64,000 nt of DNA from Vibrio tubiashii ATCC 19109 (GCF_000772105.1 NZ_CP009354.1:3162001-3226000); one strand, 5' to 3'; positions 1 through 11,071 are shown, numbered from the stretch's first letter. Translations and numbers: made by a program. Notes: generated by a model not told the origin, from the letters alone.

Positions 1-1027
<1,027 letters not shown>

Positions 1028-1211
1028 AAGATTTTGTCGGCTCAATGAATACTGAACATTACATAAGTAATGTTTGAATTGACTGTGCTGAATCCGAAGA
1101 TTCAATGGTCACTTCGTATCATTGAAACCTAAATTGATACCCCTCTTTATTTAGAGAAATATCTATTTGGATTATCATCAACGAGTGCCCACACAGATTG
1201 ATAGGTTTATA

Positions 1212-1223
1212 TTGTTAAAGAGC
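1212..1223 (-). promoter_or_regulatory. rrn leader boxA antitermination site
   Basis: On the minus strand this reads GCTCTTTAACAA, the boxA element of rRNA leaders that loads the Nus antitermination complex. It lies between promoter P2 and the 16S 5' end, where boxA is expected. The 1028-1263 leader otherwise holds only spacer and 16S processing sequence. Confidence 0.85.
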
Positions 1224-1263
1224 TTTCTTCTTTGTGACTTACATCACTTCGGAAGAGGCAGCC

Positions 1264-1291
1264 ATTCTAGCGTTTCAATTTGAAGTGTCAA
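1264..1291 (-). promoter_or_regulatory. rRNA operon promoter P2
   Basis: Minus-strand TTGACA (1286-1291), a 16 bp spacer and TAGAAT (1264-1269) form a consensus-like sigma-70 promoter about 240 bp upstream of mature 16S. The position matches rrn P2, the constitutive promoter of the pair. Confidence 0.85.
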
Positions 1292-1400
1292 ACACTTTTT
1301 TGAATTTTTTGTTTCACTAAATTTGAGTTGAAACTTCGCTAGTTGGCTTTACTGACTTTTCGCTGAAGCCTTGTGGCGTCTGCCGTGTCAGTGGAAGCGC

Positions 1401-1428
1401 ATTATAGGGAGTTGAGATTTAAGCGCAA
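1401..1428 (-). promoter_or_regulatory. rRNA operon promoter P1 with UP element
   Basis: Minus-strand TTGCGC (1423-1428), 16 bp spacer and a perfect TATAAT (1401-1406), followed by a GC-rich discriminator beginning GCGC. This is nearly the E. coli rrn P1 core and is typical of a growth-rate and ppGpp-controlled promoter. The A/T-rich stretch at about 1431-1470 is a probable UP element. Confidence 0.9.
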
Positions 1429-1485
1429 GCCCTTTTTCAAATAAAATTGAAAAAAATGACCGTTCGTTGAATTTGTATGCAAAAG

Positions 1486-1517
1486 CATAAAAAAAGGGAG
1501 CAAAACGCTCCCTTTTT
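1486..1517 (-). terminator. Terminator of the ubiD-ferredoxin-fre operon
   Basis: Stem GGGAGC/GCTCCC extended by A:T pairs (arms 1491-1501 and 1507-1517), with a T run on the minus strand. It sits just after the fre stop codon and insulates the rrn UP element. Confidence 0.85.
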
Positions 1518-1535
1518 AACCTGAATTCTTAAGCT

Positions 1536-2249
1536 TTATATAAAAGCATAAGCATCGGCATACATTCTTTCTGCTTGAGCTTGCTTATTGAGGGTAAATT
1601 TCTCGCGCGCAGCGCCCGCCATTTCAAAGCGTCCAGCGATATAGATGTCATACTCTGCTAACGAATCGAAATCTTGCTCTACCGCTTGAAGAACATTACC
1701 TACTTTTCCTTGCCATTCCGCAGGAGCATCTTCTATTACAGGTACAAACTGAACATTACGATTATTCGCCGCAATCTCTTCAAGTTCTGGTTTCGCGTAT
1801 AGCTGGCATTCGTCACGCCCACCCCAATATAAGTAGATAGGGTTAGTTTTGTTTTGTGCGATGCAATGATCGAGGATAGAACGCACATAACTAAAGCCAG
1901 TACCACCTGCGATCAACAAAATAGGACGCTCACTCTCTTCTTGGATCCAAGCATCGCCGTGTGGCGCGTCGATAGTAATCTCACCGTCTTGCTCCAGTGC
2001 AGTTTTCATCGCTTCTACTACTTCGTGAGCGTAAGCATTGTGTTCTGCAGCACCGATATGCAGTTCCAGTTCACCTTCATGGCGACATGGGCTGCTCGCA
2101 ATAGAAAATGGTCTTTTATCTTTTTCACCCATAACAACCATCAGGTACTGGCCAGCTTTAAAACTTACTGGGCTTTCTGGGTGCAATAGAATTTGGTAAG
2201 TATTGCAAGCCAACGGCTGGATTGACTTTACTTTACATTGAATAGTCAT
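1536..2249 (-). CDS. fre: NAD(P)H-flavin reductase Fre
   Basis: A 237-residue FAD/NAD(P)-binding reductase that passes electrons from NAD(P)H to free flavins (FMN, FAD, riboflavin) in the cytoplasm. The flavin-binding RPFSIASSP motif is at residues 46-54, and the nucleotide-binding [10 protein letters not shown] motif begins at 115. Length and motifs match the Fre/LuxG family. It is the last gene of an operon with ubiD and a ferredoxin gene, starting 13 nt after the ferredoxin stop; fre beside ubiD is also seen in E. coli. Reduced flavin could feed UbiX/UbiD prenyl-FMN chemistry, ferric reduction or, in luminous vibrios, luciferase; that choice is inference. Confidence 0.95.
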   Translation of the reverse strand: MTIQCKVKSIQPLACNTYQILLHPESPVSFKAGQYLMVVMGEKDKRPFSIASSPCRHEGELELHIGAAEHNAYAHEVVEAMKTALEQDGEITIDAPHGDAWIQEESERPILLIAGGTGFSYVRSILDHCIAQNKTNPIYLYWGGRDECQLYAKPELEEIAANNRNVQFVPVIEDAPAEWQGKVGNVLQAVEQDFDSLAEYDIYIAGRFEMAGAAREKFTLNKQAQAERMYADAYAFI

Positions 2250-2262
2250 GGTTTCCTCTTAC

Positions 2263-2532
2263 TTACTCTTCAAAAGTAAGCACTAATTTACTTTCTGCGA
2301 AGGCTTGGCAAGCAAATATCCATCCTTGTTGTTGCTCTTTCTCTGTGAGCATAGGTTCAAGGTGATAAGAGACTGTTCCTTCTAGTTTACGACACAAACA
2401 GGCAGCGCATGCACCAACCTGGCATCGGTGAGGAAAGCGGATATTATTGTTGAGCGCCGCTTCCAACACCGTTTGTCCATCTTGTACTTCGAATTCTATG
2501 TTATCTGGCAACAAGATGACGGAATGATTCAT
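2263..2532 (-). CDS. Small plant-type [2Fe-2S] ferredoxin
   Basis: An 89-residue protein that is essentially one [2Fe-2S] ferredoxin domain. Cluster ligands are C37, C42, C45 and C75, the C-x4-C-x2-C-x29-C pattern of plant-type ferredoxins. There is no signal peptide, so it should act in the cytoplasm as a one-electron carrier. Its ATG overlaps the ubiD stop as ATGA, indicating translational coupling, and fre follows 13 nt later. E. coli has no gene between ubiD and fre. Fre is the obvious candidate electron donor, because ferredoxin and Fre domains are fused in other oxidoreductases, but the partner is not shown by sequence. Confidence 0.85.
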   Translation of the reverse strand: MNHSVILLPDNIEFEVQDGQTVLEAALNNNIRFPHRCQVGACAACLCRKLEGTVSYHLEPMLTEKEQQQGWIFACQAFAESKLVLTFEE

Positions 2533-4385
2533 AGAATACCCAACTTATCCCACATCGCATCAATTTTTGCCACAAGTTGAGGATCTTTCTTGATAGGTGT
2601 GCCCCATTCTCTGACAACCTCCTCTCCTTCCACCTTATTAGTGGCATCCAATACAAGGCGAGAGCAAGACAGATTAGTGCCCGCTTCTCGCTTGGTATCT
2701 CGCGCTGGGTCCATGCGAGTAGTCACAGCCCAGATAATGTCGTTCCAATCTTTTGCATTCACATCACCATCACAAACAACGATGAATTTAGGTGTGCCAC
2801 GGTCGATCAAGAACTGCTCTACCTTTTGTACTAGCTGCTTAGATTGACCAGCGTGCTGCTTATTCATGGTGACAATAGCAAAGCTGTTATTCTTAGCTGT
2901 CGATGGGATATAGATATCGATAACTTCTGGGTTATGCTCAATAAAGCTCTCAAGTTCTGTTTCACTCAGTTGAGTATGTTGTTTTGCGGATTGCTCCGAG
3001 CCAACCAACTCAGCATCCCATTTCACTGTTGCGTCTAGCCCCATTTTCGAGCCGAGGCCAACGACCGGAGAAGCGAAGTCCAATGAATCAATTGGAGTAT
3101 TATCAATAAACAATGTATCTCTGACCGGATCCATATGTTCGGTCATCGCTGTTACCACTTGATCCCAATCGCGTGCATTGACCTTTTCATCGCACACAAT
3201 AACAAACTTGGTATACATGAACTGACGCAAGAAGGACCAGACTCCCATCATGACTCGTTTGGCATGGCCCGGATATTGTTTCTTCATTGTCACTACCGCC
3301 ATGCGGTAAGAGCAACCCTCTGGTGGTAAATAGAAGTCTTCTATTTCAGGAAACTGCTTTTGCAGAATCGGTACAAACACTTCATTGAGCGCTACGCCCA
3401 GAACTGCTGGTTCATCAGGTGGGCGACCAGTATAGGTACTGTGATAGATAGGCTCGTTACGCATTGTGATGTGGGTAATAGTAAAGACGTGGTGCTTTTC
3501 TTTTTCGTTGTAGTACCCGGTGTGATCACCGTAAGGCCCTTCGTCAGCGAACTCATTAGGATCAATGTAGCCTTCCATAACGATTTCAGCGCTAGCTGGG
3601 ACTTCTAAGTCATTGCTAACCGATTTGACGACTTCGGTTTTTTTGCCGCGCAGCAAACCCGCAAATGCGTACTCAGATAATGTATCTGGCACTGGTGTTA
3701 CTGCGCCGAGAATGGTTGCTGGGTCGGCTCCAAAAGCCACGGAAACAGGAAAGGGTTTACCTGGGTTGGTTTCCATCCAGTCACGTAAATCTAATGCGCC
3801 ACCACGATGAGCTAGCCAACGCATGATGATTTTGTTCTTAGCGATTTTTTGCTGGCGGTAAATACCTAGGTTCTGTCGCTTCTTATTCGGCCCTTTGGTA
3901 ACGGTCAGTCCCCAAGTCAATAACGGCGCGACATCACCTTGCCAGCAACTCATGACTGGCACTTTATCCAAATCGACTTCTTCACCCTGCCAAATGATCT
4001 CTTGGCAAGGGGCTTTGCGTAGACGTTTAGCAGGCATGTTCAATACTTGTTTGAACACTGGTAACTTATCTAATGCGTCTTTAAAACCTTTTGGTGGCTC
4101 AGGTTCTTTCAAATAAGCGAGCAACTTACCGACTTCACGTAACTCTTTGACATCTTGTCGCCCCATACCTATCGCGACACGCTCCGGAGTACCAAACAGG
4201 TTGGTCAGTACAGGCATGTCATAACCGATTGGGTTTTCAAACAGTAGAGCTGGACCGCCAGCCCTTAAGGTACGGTCACTGATTTCCGTCATTTCATAGT
4301 CGGGATCAACGGGATGAGAGATGCGTTTTAGCTTCCCTTCTTTTTCTAGATGAGCGACAAAGTCGCGTAAATCCTTAAAACTCAT
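2529..4385 (-). CDS. ubiD: UbiD, 3-octaprenyl-4-hydroxybenzoate decarboxylase, with internal duplication
   Basis: UbiD removes the carboxyl group from 3-polyprenyl-4-hydroxybenzoate in ubiquinone synthesis, using prenylated FMN made by UbiX. The start at 4385 (MSFKDLRDF) aligns with E. coli UbiD and has an upstream AGG; an earlier in-frame codon adds 14 unlikely residues. At 618 residues it is about 120 longer than E. coli UbiD. The excess is a second copy of an 80-residue segment: residues 345-424 and 485-564 align without gaps at an offset of 140 (KFVIVCD / KFIVVCD, NARDW / NAKDW, MDPVRDT / MDPARDT). It heads the operon with ferredoxin and fre. Confidence 0.93.
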   Translation of the reverse strand: MSFKDLRDFVAHLEKEGKLKRISHPVDPDYEMTEISDRTLRAGGPALLFENPIGYDMPVLTNLFGTPERVAIGMGRQDVKELREVGKLLAYLKEPEPPKGFKDALDKLPVFKQVLNMPAKRLRKAPCQEIIWQGEEVDLDKVPVMSCWQGDVAPLLTWGLTVTKGPNKKRQNLGIYRQQKIAKNKIIMRWLAHRGGALDLRDWMETNPGKPFPVSVAFGADPATILGAVTPVPDTLSEYAFAGLLRGKKTEVVKSVSNDLEVPASAEIVMEGYIDPNEFADEGPYGDHTGYYNEKEKHHVFTITHITMRNEPIYHSTYTGRPPDEPAVLGVALNEVFVPILQKQFPEIEDFYLPPEGCSYRMAVVTMKKQYPGHAKRVMMGVWSFLRQFMYTKFVIVCDEKVNARDWDQVVTAMTEHMDPVRDTLFIDNTPIDSLDFASPVVGLGSKMGLDATVKWDAELVGSEQSAKQHTQLSETELESFIEHNPEVIDIYIPSTAKNNSFAIVTMNKQHAGQSKQLVQKVEQFLIDRGTPKFIVVCDGDVNAKDWNDIIWAVTTRMDPARDTKREAGTNLSCSRLVLDATNKVEGEEVVREWGTPIKKDPQLVAKIDAMWDKLGIL

Positions 4386-4425
4386 AGACCTAATTGTGGG
4401 CTGGTTAATCTGCACGCAGTATAAC

Positions 4426-4455
4426 AAAAAGAGGAATCATTCAATCCCTCTTTTT
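4426..4455 (-). terminator. Terminator after the secreted protein gene
   Basis: Arms AAAAAGAGG (4426-4434) and CCTCTTTTT (4447-4455) with a T-rich minus-strand tail. It lies between the stop at 4478 and the ubiD promoter. Confidence 0.7.
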
Positions 4456-4477
4456 CGTGTGGTTATATGTCTTAGCC

Positions 4478-5473
4478 TTACTGCCCGATCACACTGAGTA
4501 TCGCGCGGCTATTTACTTTTTGATTGCTACTGGCTAATTCCTCTAACCACGATGAGTAACCTTGGCGTGCGAGTTCACCTGCAATAAACCTTGCATCATC
4601 TGATGCCGCCATTCGTGCGATAAGAAACTCTTTTACATCGCTCGACATCGGCCTAACTTTGGTCAGCTCGGTAATCGCTCGCTCTTTGAGACTTGGGTTA
4701 TTCGAGGCTTGCATCACTTGCTCTAAAGAAAAGCTATCTGCCACTTTAGCCAGTCGCACCAGTTCGGACTCACTGTTAAAGTCCGCTTTCATCAGCCACA
4801 GCAGTTTGTAGACATCTGGATTTTCACTGACTTGAGCTAATCGCACCATAACCTGAGATGAAGGCAACCAACTGACTACCGGAGCTTTGGTCAACTGTTC
4901 AGCGAGGTTATTCACTGCTTCAGGTGAGAGGCTATCGAGTTCGCGGATCAGCAGAGCTTCACGAGTCTGTACTTGGTAATCGCTACCAGTCAGCCAATCT
5001 TTCAAATCTAGCTCACCACGCTCAGCATCTAAAACAAAGGCAAGCGTAGACTGATCTTGACGCCACTGTTTGAGTAAGCGGTTGGCAATCGCTGGGTAAT
5101 TAAAAGCAGGGACTGAAAACTCATAGCCATCCCCTCTTTCTAACACTTGGTAGGTTGGCACCATTGACTGTTGCTGCTCAACAAACAGCGCCATCTTAGG
5201 TGTCAGAATCAGGTTTTGGTCTTCAATTTTCTTAAGCAGTAAATAACGGGAAACTTCTTGTACGGGAAGAGAGAGCCTTTGCAACGCGAAATTAAGGCCA
5301 TCAGTATCATCTTCAACCACATACTGTAGGAGCTCAGCGACTTTGTCGTGAACTTGAGATTCTTGTAACCATTGCTCAACACGCTGAGGTTCCATCTCAG
5401 TTGCAGCGACGGTAGGTACTCCGGTAAGAAGTGCGATAGACAGGAGTACCGACGACAACATTCCTTGTTGCAT
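4478..5473 (-). CDS. Exported protein of unknown function
   Basis: I do not recognise the family. The 331-residue product begins MQQGMLSSVLLSIALLTG, a Sec signal peptide with likely cleavage after VAA near residue 24, so it should be periplasmic. The rest is polar and predicted helical, with repeated Leu/Ala/Glu-rich segments that could be HEAT-like repeats, ending in a region rich in ARQGYSSWLEELASS-like helices. The start at 5473 was chosen for its strong AAGGAGG site 5 nt upstream; longer in-frame starts lack this and would put residues before the signal. It lies between rho and ubiD and ends in its own terminator. Confidence 0.8.
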   Translation of the reverse strand: MQQGMLSSVLLSIALLTGVPTVAATEMEPQRVEQWLQESQVHDKVAELLQYVVEDDTDGLNFALQRLSLPVQEVSRYLLLKKIEDQNLILTPKMALFVEQQQSMVPTYQVLERGDGYEFSVPAFNYPAIANRLLKQWRQDQSTLAFVLDAERGELDLKDWLTGSDYQVQTREALLIRELDSLSPEAVNNLAEQLTKAPVVSWLPSSQVMVRLAQVSENPDVYKLLWLMKADFNSESELVRLAKVADSFSLEQVMQASNNPSLKERAITELTKVRPMSSDVKEFLIARMAASDDARFIAGELARQGYSSWLEELASSNQKVNSRAILSVIGQ

Positions 5474-5531
5474 GTTAACCTCCTTGTAACATATTGCACC
5501 ATTGTGCTCGCTATCAATAGATAATGCAAAC

Positions 5532-5559
5532 AAAAACGCCACCAAATATGGTGGCGTTT
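5532..5559 (-). terminator. rho terminator
   Basis: Perfect 10 bp stem AAACGCCACC (5534-5543) / GGTGGCGTTT (5550-5559), followed on the minus strand by TTGTTTG. It lies just after the rho stop codon. Confidence 0.9.
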
Positions 5560-5577
5560 GATAATTCAATCTATCGA

Positions 5578-6837
5578 CTATTGGCGACGCATCGCGTCAA
5601 AGAACTCATCGTTAGTCTTCGTCATTGCTAGCTTGTCGATTAGGAACTCCATCGCGTCGATCTCACCCATTGGATGAACAATCTTACGTAGAATCCACAT
5701 CTTCTGTAGCTCTTCATTCTTAGTTAGAAGCTCTTCACGACGAGTACCTGAACGGTTGAAGTCGATTGCAGGGAAGACACGCTTCTCGGCGATCTTACGG
5801 TTCAGGTGAATTTCCATGTTACCTGTACCTTTAAACTCTTCGTAGATAACTTCATCCATCTTAGAACCAGTATCTACTAGCGCTGTTGCTAGAATTGTCA
5901 GGCTACCACCTTCTTCTACATTACGTGCAGCACCGAAGAAGCGCTTAGGACGGTGTAGAGCGTTAGCATCGACACCACCAGTCAGAACTTTACCTGATGA
6001 TGGAACAACTGTGTTGTATGCACGAGCTAGACGAGTGATAGAATCAAGCAGGATGACTACGTCTTTCTTGTGTTCAACAAGACGTTTTGCTTTCTCGATA
6101 ACCATCTCAGCAACTTGTACGTGGCGAGATGCAGGCTCATCAAACGTAGACGCAACCACTTCACCTTTAACTAGGCGTTGCATCTCGGTTACTTCTTCTG
6201 GACGTTCATCGATAAGAAGTACCATTAGCTCACACTCAGGGTGGTTGTAAGCAATGCTCTGTGCAATGTTTTGCAGCAGCATTGTTTTACCCGCTTTAGG
6301 TGGAGCAACGATCAGACCACGCTGGCCTTTACCAATTGGTGAAGCTAAGTCTAGAACACGTGCTGTGATATCTTCTGTCGAACCGTTACCACGCTCCATC
6401 ACCATACGCTCGTTCGCGTGCAGTGGCGTCAAGTTTTCAAATAGAATCTTGTTACGCGCATTGTCTGGTTTGTCATCGTTAACTGTATTGACTTTTAGTA
6501 GAGCAAAGTATCGCTCACCGTCTTTTGGTGGACGAATCTTACCGGCAATCGAGTCACCTGTACGAAGGTTGAAGCGGCGGATCTGACTTGGAGATACATA
6601 GATGTCATCTGGGCCTGCCAAGTAAGAGCTGTCTGCACTGCGCAAGAAGCCAAAACCGTCTTGAAGTATTTCCAGAACCCCGTCGCCAAAAATGTCTTCG
6701 CCGCTTTTCGCGTGAGCTTTTAGGATGGCGAAGATAATGTCTTGCTTTCTTAGACGAGCTAGGTTTTCAAGGCCCAAGCTTTCGCCAAGTTTAACAAGAT
6801 CAGACACAGGTCTGTTCTTCAGTTCTGTTAGATTCAT
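5578..6837 (-). CDS. rho: Transcription termination factor Rho
   Basis: Hexameric RNA-dependent ATPase that loads on C-rich RNA and terminates transcription. The 419-residue product has the same length as E. coli Rho and is nearly collinear with it: N-terminal helix bundle ([11 protein letters not shown]), cold-shock RNA-binding domain with GFGFLRS, Walker A APPKAGKT, Walker [16 protein letters not shown], the Q-loop and the secondary RNA site around GSGK-like [11 protein letters not shown]. The ATG at 6837 matches the family start; a TTG eight codons earlier is in frame, and neither has a strong ribosome site. The roughly 155 nt leader after the trxA terminator could hold autoregulation, as known for E. 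coli rho. Confidence 0.98.
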   Translation of the reverse strand: MNLTELKNRPVSDLVKLGESLGLENLARLRKQDIIFAILKAHAKSGEDIFGDGVLEILQDGFGFLRSADSSYLAGPDDIYVSPSQIRRFNLRTGDSIAGKIRPPKDGERYFALLKVNTVNDDKPDNARNKILFENLTPLHANERMVMERGNGSTEDITARVLDLASPIGKGQRGLIVAPPKAGKTMLLQNIAQSIAYNHPECELMVLLIDERPEEVTEMQRLVKGEVVASTFDEPASRHVQVAEMVIEKAKRLVEHKKDVVILLDSITRLARAYNTVVPSSGKVLTGGVDANALHRPKRFFGAARNVEEGGSLTILATALVDTGSKMDEVIYEEFKGTGNMEIHLNRKIAEKRVFPAIDFNRSGTRREELLTKNEELQKMWILRKIVHPMGEIDAMEFLIDKLAMTKTNDEFFDAMRRQ

Positions 6838-6991
6838 GGTGGTGGATACTTTTTTAGTCAAAATAGGATCTGTTATTTAGTTAAGATGAATTTGGTCACA
6901 GGATCGACCAAGAAGAGAAACTTGTTTATTTAACGTGCGATAAATTAGCACTAAATACTAGCCTAGTCTAGATTTTGTTAGGCAGCAAAAA

Positions 6992-7024
6992 CAAAACCGT
7001 GCATTTCTTCAAATCGCACGGTTT
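6992..7024 (-). terminator. trxA terminator
   Basis: Stem AAACCGTGC (6994-7002) / GCACGGTTT (7016-7024) with a T-rich minus-strand tail (TTTTGTTTTT). It separates trxA from rho transcription. Confidence 0.85.
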
Positions 7025-7037
7025 GCTCAGTAACTAC

Positions 7038-7364
7038 TTATAGATTTGCGTCTAGGAACTCTTTTAGTTGAGTCTTCGACAGCGCACCAACTTTGGTTGC
7101 TGCGACATTACCGTCTTTAAAAAGAAGTAATGTTGGAATACCGCGGATACCAAACTTAGGTGGAGTACCTGCGTTATGGTCGATATTTAGTTTACCGATA
7201 GTGAGCTTGCCTTCGTACTCATCTGCGATTTCGTCCAGGATAGGAGCAATCATCTTACAAGGACCACACCATTCTGCCCAAAAATCCACTAGTACAGGGC
7301 CTGCAGCATTGATTACGTCGTTTTCAAAACCGTCATCCGTAAGCTGCAAAATCTTATCACTCAT
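7038..7364 (-). CDS. trxA: Thioredoxin 1
   Basis: Cytoplasmic dithiol reductase for ribonucleotide reductase, methionine sulfoxide reductases and other targets. The 108-residue product carries the WCGPC active site with cysteines at 33 and 36, the buried Asp27 and the cis-Pro loop GIRGIPTL. The start MSDKIL at 7364 matches the E. coli protein, with GGAG upstream; a TTG four codons earlier is not needed. It lies upstream of rho on the same strand and diverges from rhlB, which is the arrangement in E. coli. Confidence 0.98.
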   Translation of the reverse strand: MSDKILQLTDDGFENDVINAAGPVLVDFWAEWCGPCKMIAPILDEIADEYEGKLTIGKLNIDHNAGTPPKFGIRGIPTLLLFKDGNVAATKVGALSKTQLKEFLDANL

Positions 7365-7475
7365 CTTCCACTCCAATGTGTTTTTTGAAACTGGTTGGAT
7401 GATAACCAGTAAATAGATGCCCTATTGGAATGTATTTACTTTCTTATTGCAAGCTTTAGCTGATATTCTATCACC

Positions 7476-8777
7476 ATGAAAAAGACGCATATCACAGAGC
7501 AAAAGTTCGCCGATTTGGGTTTACACCCTCAAATTACTGAAGGTTTGGAGAAGAAAGGGTTTGAATTTTGTACCCCTATCCAAGCTTTGGCGTTGCCGGT
7601 ACTGCTCACCGGCCAAGACATCGCAGGCCAAGCCCAAACGGGTACAGGTAAGACACTCGCTTTCCTGACTGCTACTTTTAACCACCTACTGACGACTTCA
7701 GAACATGAAGGTCGTAAGCCAAATCAGCCGCGTGCCATCATCATGGCACCAACACGCGAGTTGGCAATTCAGATTTACAACGATGCTGAGCCGCTCATTG
7801 CGAGCACTGGCATTAAAGCTGCGCTTGCCTACGGCGGCGAAAGCTACGACAAGCAGCTAGCTAAGCTTGAAGATGGTGTGGATATTCTGATCGGTACTAC
7901 CGGTCGTATTATCGATTTCTACAAGCAACGCGTATTTAACCTAAACAACATTCAAGCGGTTGTTCTTGATGAAGCCGATCGCATGTTCGATCTTGGTTTT
8001 ATTAAAGACATTCGTTTCTTGTTCCGTCGTATGCCTGAACCAAAAGAGCGTTTGAACATGCTTTTCTCAGCAACGCTTTCTTACCGCGTTCAAGAGTTGG
8101 CATTCGAGCACATGCATAATCCAGAGCATGTTGTGGTTGAGCCAGAAGTTAAGACCGGTCATCGCATCCAAGAAGAGCTGTTCTACCCTTCAAATGAACA
8201 TAAGATGGCCCTGCTACAAACCTTAATTGAAGAAGAGTGGCCTGAGCGCGCGATCATCTTTGCTAACACGAAGCATAAGTGTGAATCGGTTTGGGGCCAC
8301 TTGGCTGCTGACGGCCATCGTGTTGGTTTGTTAACAGGCGATGTACCGCAGAAGAAACGTGAGCGTATCTTAGAGCAGTTTACTAAAGGTGAAGTTGATC
8401 TATTAGTGGCAACAGACGTTGCAGCACGTGGTCTACATATTCCTCAAGTAACGCACGTGTTTAACTTTGACCTACCAGATGACTGCGAAGATTACGTACA
8501 CCGCATAGGCCGTACTGGTCGTGCAGGTGCAAGCGGTCATTCTATTAGCTTTGCTTGTGAAGACTACGCGATTAACCTTCCTCCGATTGAAGAGTACATC
8601 GAGCACGCGATTCCTGTGTCAGACTACGACCCAAGTGCATTGATTGAAGATTTACCTGCACCGCTACGTATGCGTTCAAGCCGTCCGCAGCAACGTCGCA
8701 CCAATACAGGTGGTTCTCGTTCAGGCAACCGTCGTAACAACAATCGCTCTCGTCAACGTCAACAAAAGGAATCTTAA
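7476..8777 (+). CDS. rhlB: ATP-dependent RNA helicase RhlB
   Basis: DEAD-box helicase that works with RNase E in the RNA degradosome. In the 433-residue protein, motif Q (FEFCTPIQ) is near residue 30, Walker A AQTGTGKT at 53-60, APTREL near 91, DEAD at 165-168, SAT near 200, and [10 protein letters not shown] near 345. The C-terminal tail after about 395 is rich in Arg, Asn, Gln and Ser, as in other RhlB proteins, and probably binds RNA. It diverges from trxA and is followed 7 nt later by gppA, the E. coli order. Confidence 0.97.
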   Translation: MKKTHITEQKFADLGLHPQITEGLEKKGFEFCTPIQALALPVLLTGQDIAGQAQTGTGKTLAFLTATFNHLLTTSEHEGRKPNQPRAIIMAPTRELAIQIYNDAEPLIASTGIKAALAYGGESYDKQLAKLEDGVDILIGTTGRIIDFYKQRVFNLNNIQAVVLDEADRMFDLGFIKDIRFLFRRMPEPKERLNMLFSATLSYRVQELAFEHMHNPEHVVVEPEVKTGHRIQEELFYPSNEHKMALLQTLIEEEWPERAIIFANTKHKCESVWGHLAADGHRVGLLTGDVPQKKRERILEQFTKGEVDLLVATDVAARGLHIPQVTHVFNFDLPDDCEDYVHRIGRTGRAGASGHSISFACEDYAINLPPIEEYIEHAIPVSDYDPSALIEDLPAPLRMRSSRPQQRRTNTGGSRSGNRRNNNRSRQRQQKES

Positions 8778-8784
8778 GTCGTCT

Positions 8785-10275
8785 ATGAGCCAAGCAGTTT
8801 CATCTCCGCTATACGCAGCCATCGACCTCGGGTCGAACAGTTTTCATATGCTCGTTGTGCGTCACATTGATGGCAGCGTACAAACGATGGCTAAAATCAA
8901 ACGCAAAGTTCGCCTTGCCGCAGGCTTAGACGAAAACAACGCGCTAAGCCTAGAAGCCATGCAACGCGGCTGGGACTGCTTGAGTCTATTTGCAGAACGA
9001 CTGCAAGATATTCCTAAAGAGAACATTCGCATCGTGGGTACTGCTACGCTGCGTACCGCAACTAACGTGGACGTGTTTCTCGAAAAGGCCAATCAGATAC
9101 TTGGTCATAAGATTGAAGTGATCTGCGGTGAAGAGGAAGCAGCGACTATCTATAAAGGGGTCGCACATACCTCTGGTGGTAGTGGTCGACGTTTAGTGGT
9201 TGATATTGGTGGTGCAAGCACCGAGCTTATTATTGGTGAAGGTTTTGAAGCCAAAGCACTGACTAGCCTGAAAATGGGTTGTGTCACTTGGCTTGAGCGC
9301 CACTTTAAAGATCGTCAGTTAACCGTCACCAACTTCAACAATGCGATTCAAGCAGCCAAAGAGACACTGCAACCTATCTTGGAGCAGTACACTCAAATTG
9401 GTTGGGATGTATGTGTCGGTGCATCTGGCACTGTTCAGGCGTTACAAGAAATCATGCTAGCGCAAGGGATGGATGAGGTTATTACTCACGCCAAACTGAA
9501 ACGCCTGCAAAAACAAGCAATGTTAGCCGATCACCTTGAAGAGCTTGAGATAGAAGGACTGACCCTAGAGCGTGCATTAGTCTTCCCTAGTGGTCTTTCT
9601 ATTCTCATCGCTATTTTTGAGCTACTTGAAATTGATTCAATGACGCTTGCGGGTGGCGCACTTCGTGAAGGCTTAGTGTATGAAATGGTTGATGAGCTAA
9701 AGCAAGACGACATTCGTGCTCGCACTATCTGTAGCGTTCAGAGCCGCTACCAAATTGACGTCGCCTACGGTCAGCAAGTTGCCAACATGGCAGCTAAACT
9801 GCTCGCTGAATGTCAGTCTGATTGGATCGCAGAGTCGCACGGTAGTGTACTGCTTGAAACCGCAGCCAAGCTACATGAGATCGGTTTGACTATCGATTTC
9901 AAAAAAGGTGGCGAGCATAGTGCTTACCTGCTGCAAAACTTGGATTTACCTGGTTACACGCGAGCGCAAAAGCACCTCTTAGGTGAGCTCACCCGCCGCT
10001 ATCGTGAGCAGCTAACTTCCCTTCCGGAGCAGCATGCCTTATCCAGTAACAGTGCCAAACGTGTATTGCGCCTGTTGCGTTTAGCGGTGTTATTAACTCA
10101 TCGTCGTAACCCTGAGCTTGAGCCTAACATTACCCTAAGCTCTAACGATGATAAGCTGACCCTAACGCTAAAAGCCCAGTGGCTTAAAGACAACCCTTTG
10201 ACTGCTGCTGAGCTCGAAATAGAAGCAAACCGTCAAAGTGATATTGGTTGGCCACTCTCGATTGTTGAGTACTAA
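8785..10275 (+). CDS. gppA: Guanosine-5'-triphosphate,3'-diphosphate pyrophosphatase GppA
   Basis: Converts pppGpp to ppGpp and may hydrolyse polyphosphate, tuning the stringent response. The 496-residue protein has the actin-like ATPase fold: phosphate-1 motif [12 protein letters not shown] near residue 10, GEEEA near 120, phosphate-2 [10 protein letters not shown] near 145, adenosine-site VGASGTVQA, then a C-terminal HD-like helical domain. The start at 8785 was chosen by family alignment; the open frame extends into rhlB, but those residues are out-of-frame rhlB sequence. It is transcribed with rhlB and ends in a strong terminator. Confidence 0.96.
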   Translation: MSQAVSSPLYAAIDLGSNSFHMLVVRHIDGSVQTMAKIKRKVRLAAGLDENNALSLEAMQRGWDCLSLFAERLQDIPKENIRIVGTATLRTATNVDVFLEKANQILGHKIEVICGEEEAATIYKGVAHTSGGSGRRLVVDIGGASTELIIGEGFEAKALTSLKMGCVTWLERHFKDRQLTVTNFNNAIQAAKETLQPILEQYTQIGWDVCVGASGTVQALQEIMLAQGMDEVITHAKLKRLQKQAMLADHLEELEIEGLTLERALVFPSGLSILIAIFELLEIDSMTLAGGALREGLVYEMVDELKQDDIRARTICSVQSRYQIDVAYGQQVANMAAKLLAECQSDWIAESHGSVLLETAAKLHEIGLTIDFKKGGEHSAYLLQNLDLPGYTRAQKHLLGELTRRYREQLTSLPEQHALSSNSAKRVLRLLRLAVLLTHRRNPELEPNITLSSNDDKLTLTLKAQWLKDNPLTAAELEIEANRQSDIGWPLSIVEY

Positions 10276-10304
10276 TCTCTACTGAGTAAAAATGCGAAAG
10301 ATAC

Positions 10305-10341
10305 AAAAAAGCCCGAGGAATAGTATTCCTCGGGCTTTTTC
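10305..10341. terminator. Bidirectional terminator, gppA and yhhQ
   Basis: Long near-perfect stem (GCCCGAGGAATA / TATTCCTCGGGC) flanked by an A run on the left and a T run on the right, so it can stop the convergent gppA and yhhQ transcripts. Confidence 0.92.
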
Positions 10342-10357
10342 TTGTTAGTCATTTCAA

Positions 10358-11029
10358 TTACGACTTAGCGCCAACCACTTTAAAGTCAGGGTTCACTGCG
10401 GTGAGTTTCTTGACTAAGTAATTCAGCAATACGCCATACATAGGAACAAACAGACCCAAGCTGATGACTAATTTGAAGCCGTAGTCCACCAGCGCAATCT
10501 CTGTCCAATGCTCTGCCATAAACGGATCTGGGCTTTGATAGAAGGCAATCGCGAAGAAAGCAATGGTATCTAACGCATTACCAAATAGCGTTGAACATGT
10601 TGGTGCAACCCACCACTGCTTTAGCTGACGCAGGCGGTTAAAAACATGCACATCCAGAATCTGACCCAGCAAATAAGCCATAAAGCTTGCGATCGCTATG
10701 CGCGCAACAAACAGGTTAAATTCCCCAAGCTGATTCAAGCCTTGGAATGAACCTTCATAGAACAGAACAGATAAGCCGTAAGAAACCGCCAGTGCTGGCA
10801 ACATGACTAAGAAGATGATGCGACGAGCAAGCTGAGCACCAAAAATACGAACGGTTAAGTCAGTCGCTAAGAAAATAAATGGGAAAGTAAATGCGCCCCA
10901 AGTGGTATGGAAACCGAAAACGGTAAAGGGCAGCTGAACTAAGTAATTGCTCGATGCAATAATGATCAGGTGGAACAGAACTAATAGAAAAAGGGCTTTG
11001 CGCTGCTGCGCAGGGGTAAAGTTACTCAT
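10358..11029 (-). CDS. yhhQ: Queuosine precursor transporter YhhQ
   Basis: Inner-membrane importer of the ECF/COG1738 type that takes up 7-deazaguanine precursors (preQ0/preQ1) for queuosine tRNA modification. The 223-residue product is about the length of E. coli YhhQ and has about six hydrophobic segments, with the family motifs NYLVQLP, FIFLATDLTVRIFG and LFGNALDTIAFF. The start at 11029 follows AAAGG by 6 nt. A longer in-frame start would run through a structured leader that looks like a preQ1 riboswitch, which supports both the start and the assignment. It shares a bidirectional terminator with gppA. Confidence 0.92.
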   Translation of the reverse strand: MSNFTPAQQRKALFLLVLFHLIIIASSNYLVQLPFTVFGFHTTWGAFTFPFIFLATDLTVRIFGAQLARRIIFLVMLPALAVSYGLSVLFYEGSFQGLNQLGEFNLFVARIAIASFMAYLLGQILDVHVFNRLRQLKQWWVAPTCSTLFGNALDTIAFFAIAFYQSPDPFMAEHWTEIALVDYGFKLVISLGLFVPMYGVLLNYLVKKLTAVNPDFKVVGAKS

Positions 11030-11035
11030 GCGATA

Positions 11036-11071
11036 CCTTTTTAGTTTGGTTTGGGGGTGAGGGAACCCAAA
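11036..11071 (-). promoter_or_regulatory. Candidate preQ1-I riboswitch controlling yhhQ translation
   Basis: On the minus strand, stem TTTGGG (5' arm, complement of 11066-11071) pairs with CCCAAA. The loop TTCCCTCACC resembles the preQ1-I loop, and the A-rich tail AAACTAAAAAGG contains the yhhQ Shine-Dalgarno site. A CCT in the loop can pair with AGG of the tail to make the H-type pseudoknot, hiding the ribosome site when ligand is bound. The gene downstream transports preQ0/preQ1-type precursors, the expected target. The structure is read by eye. Confidence 0.68.
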
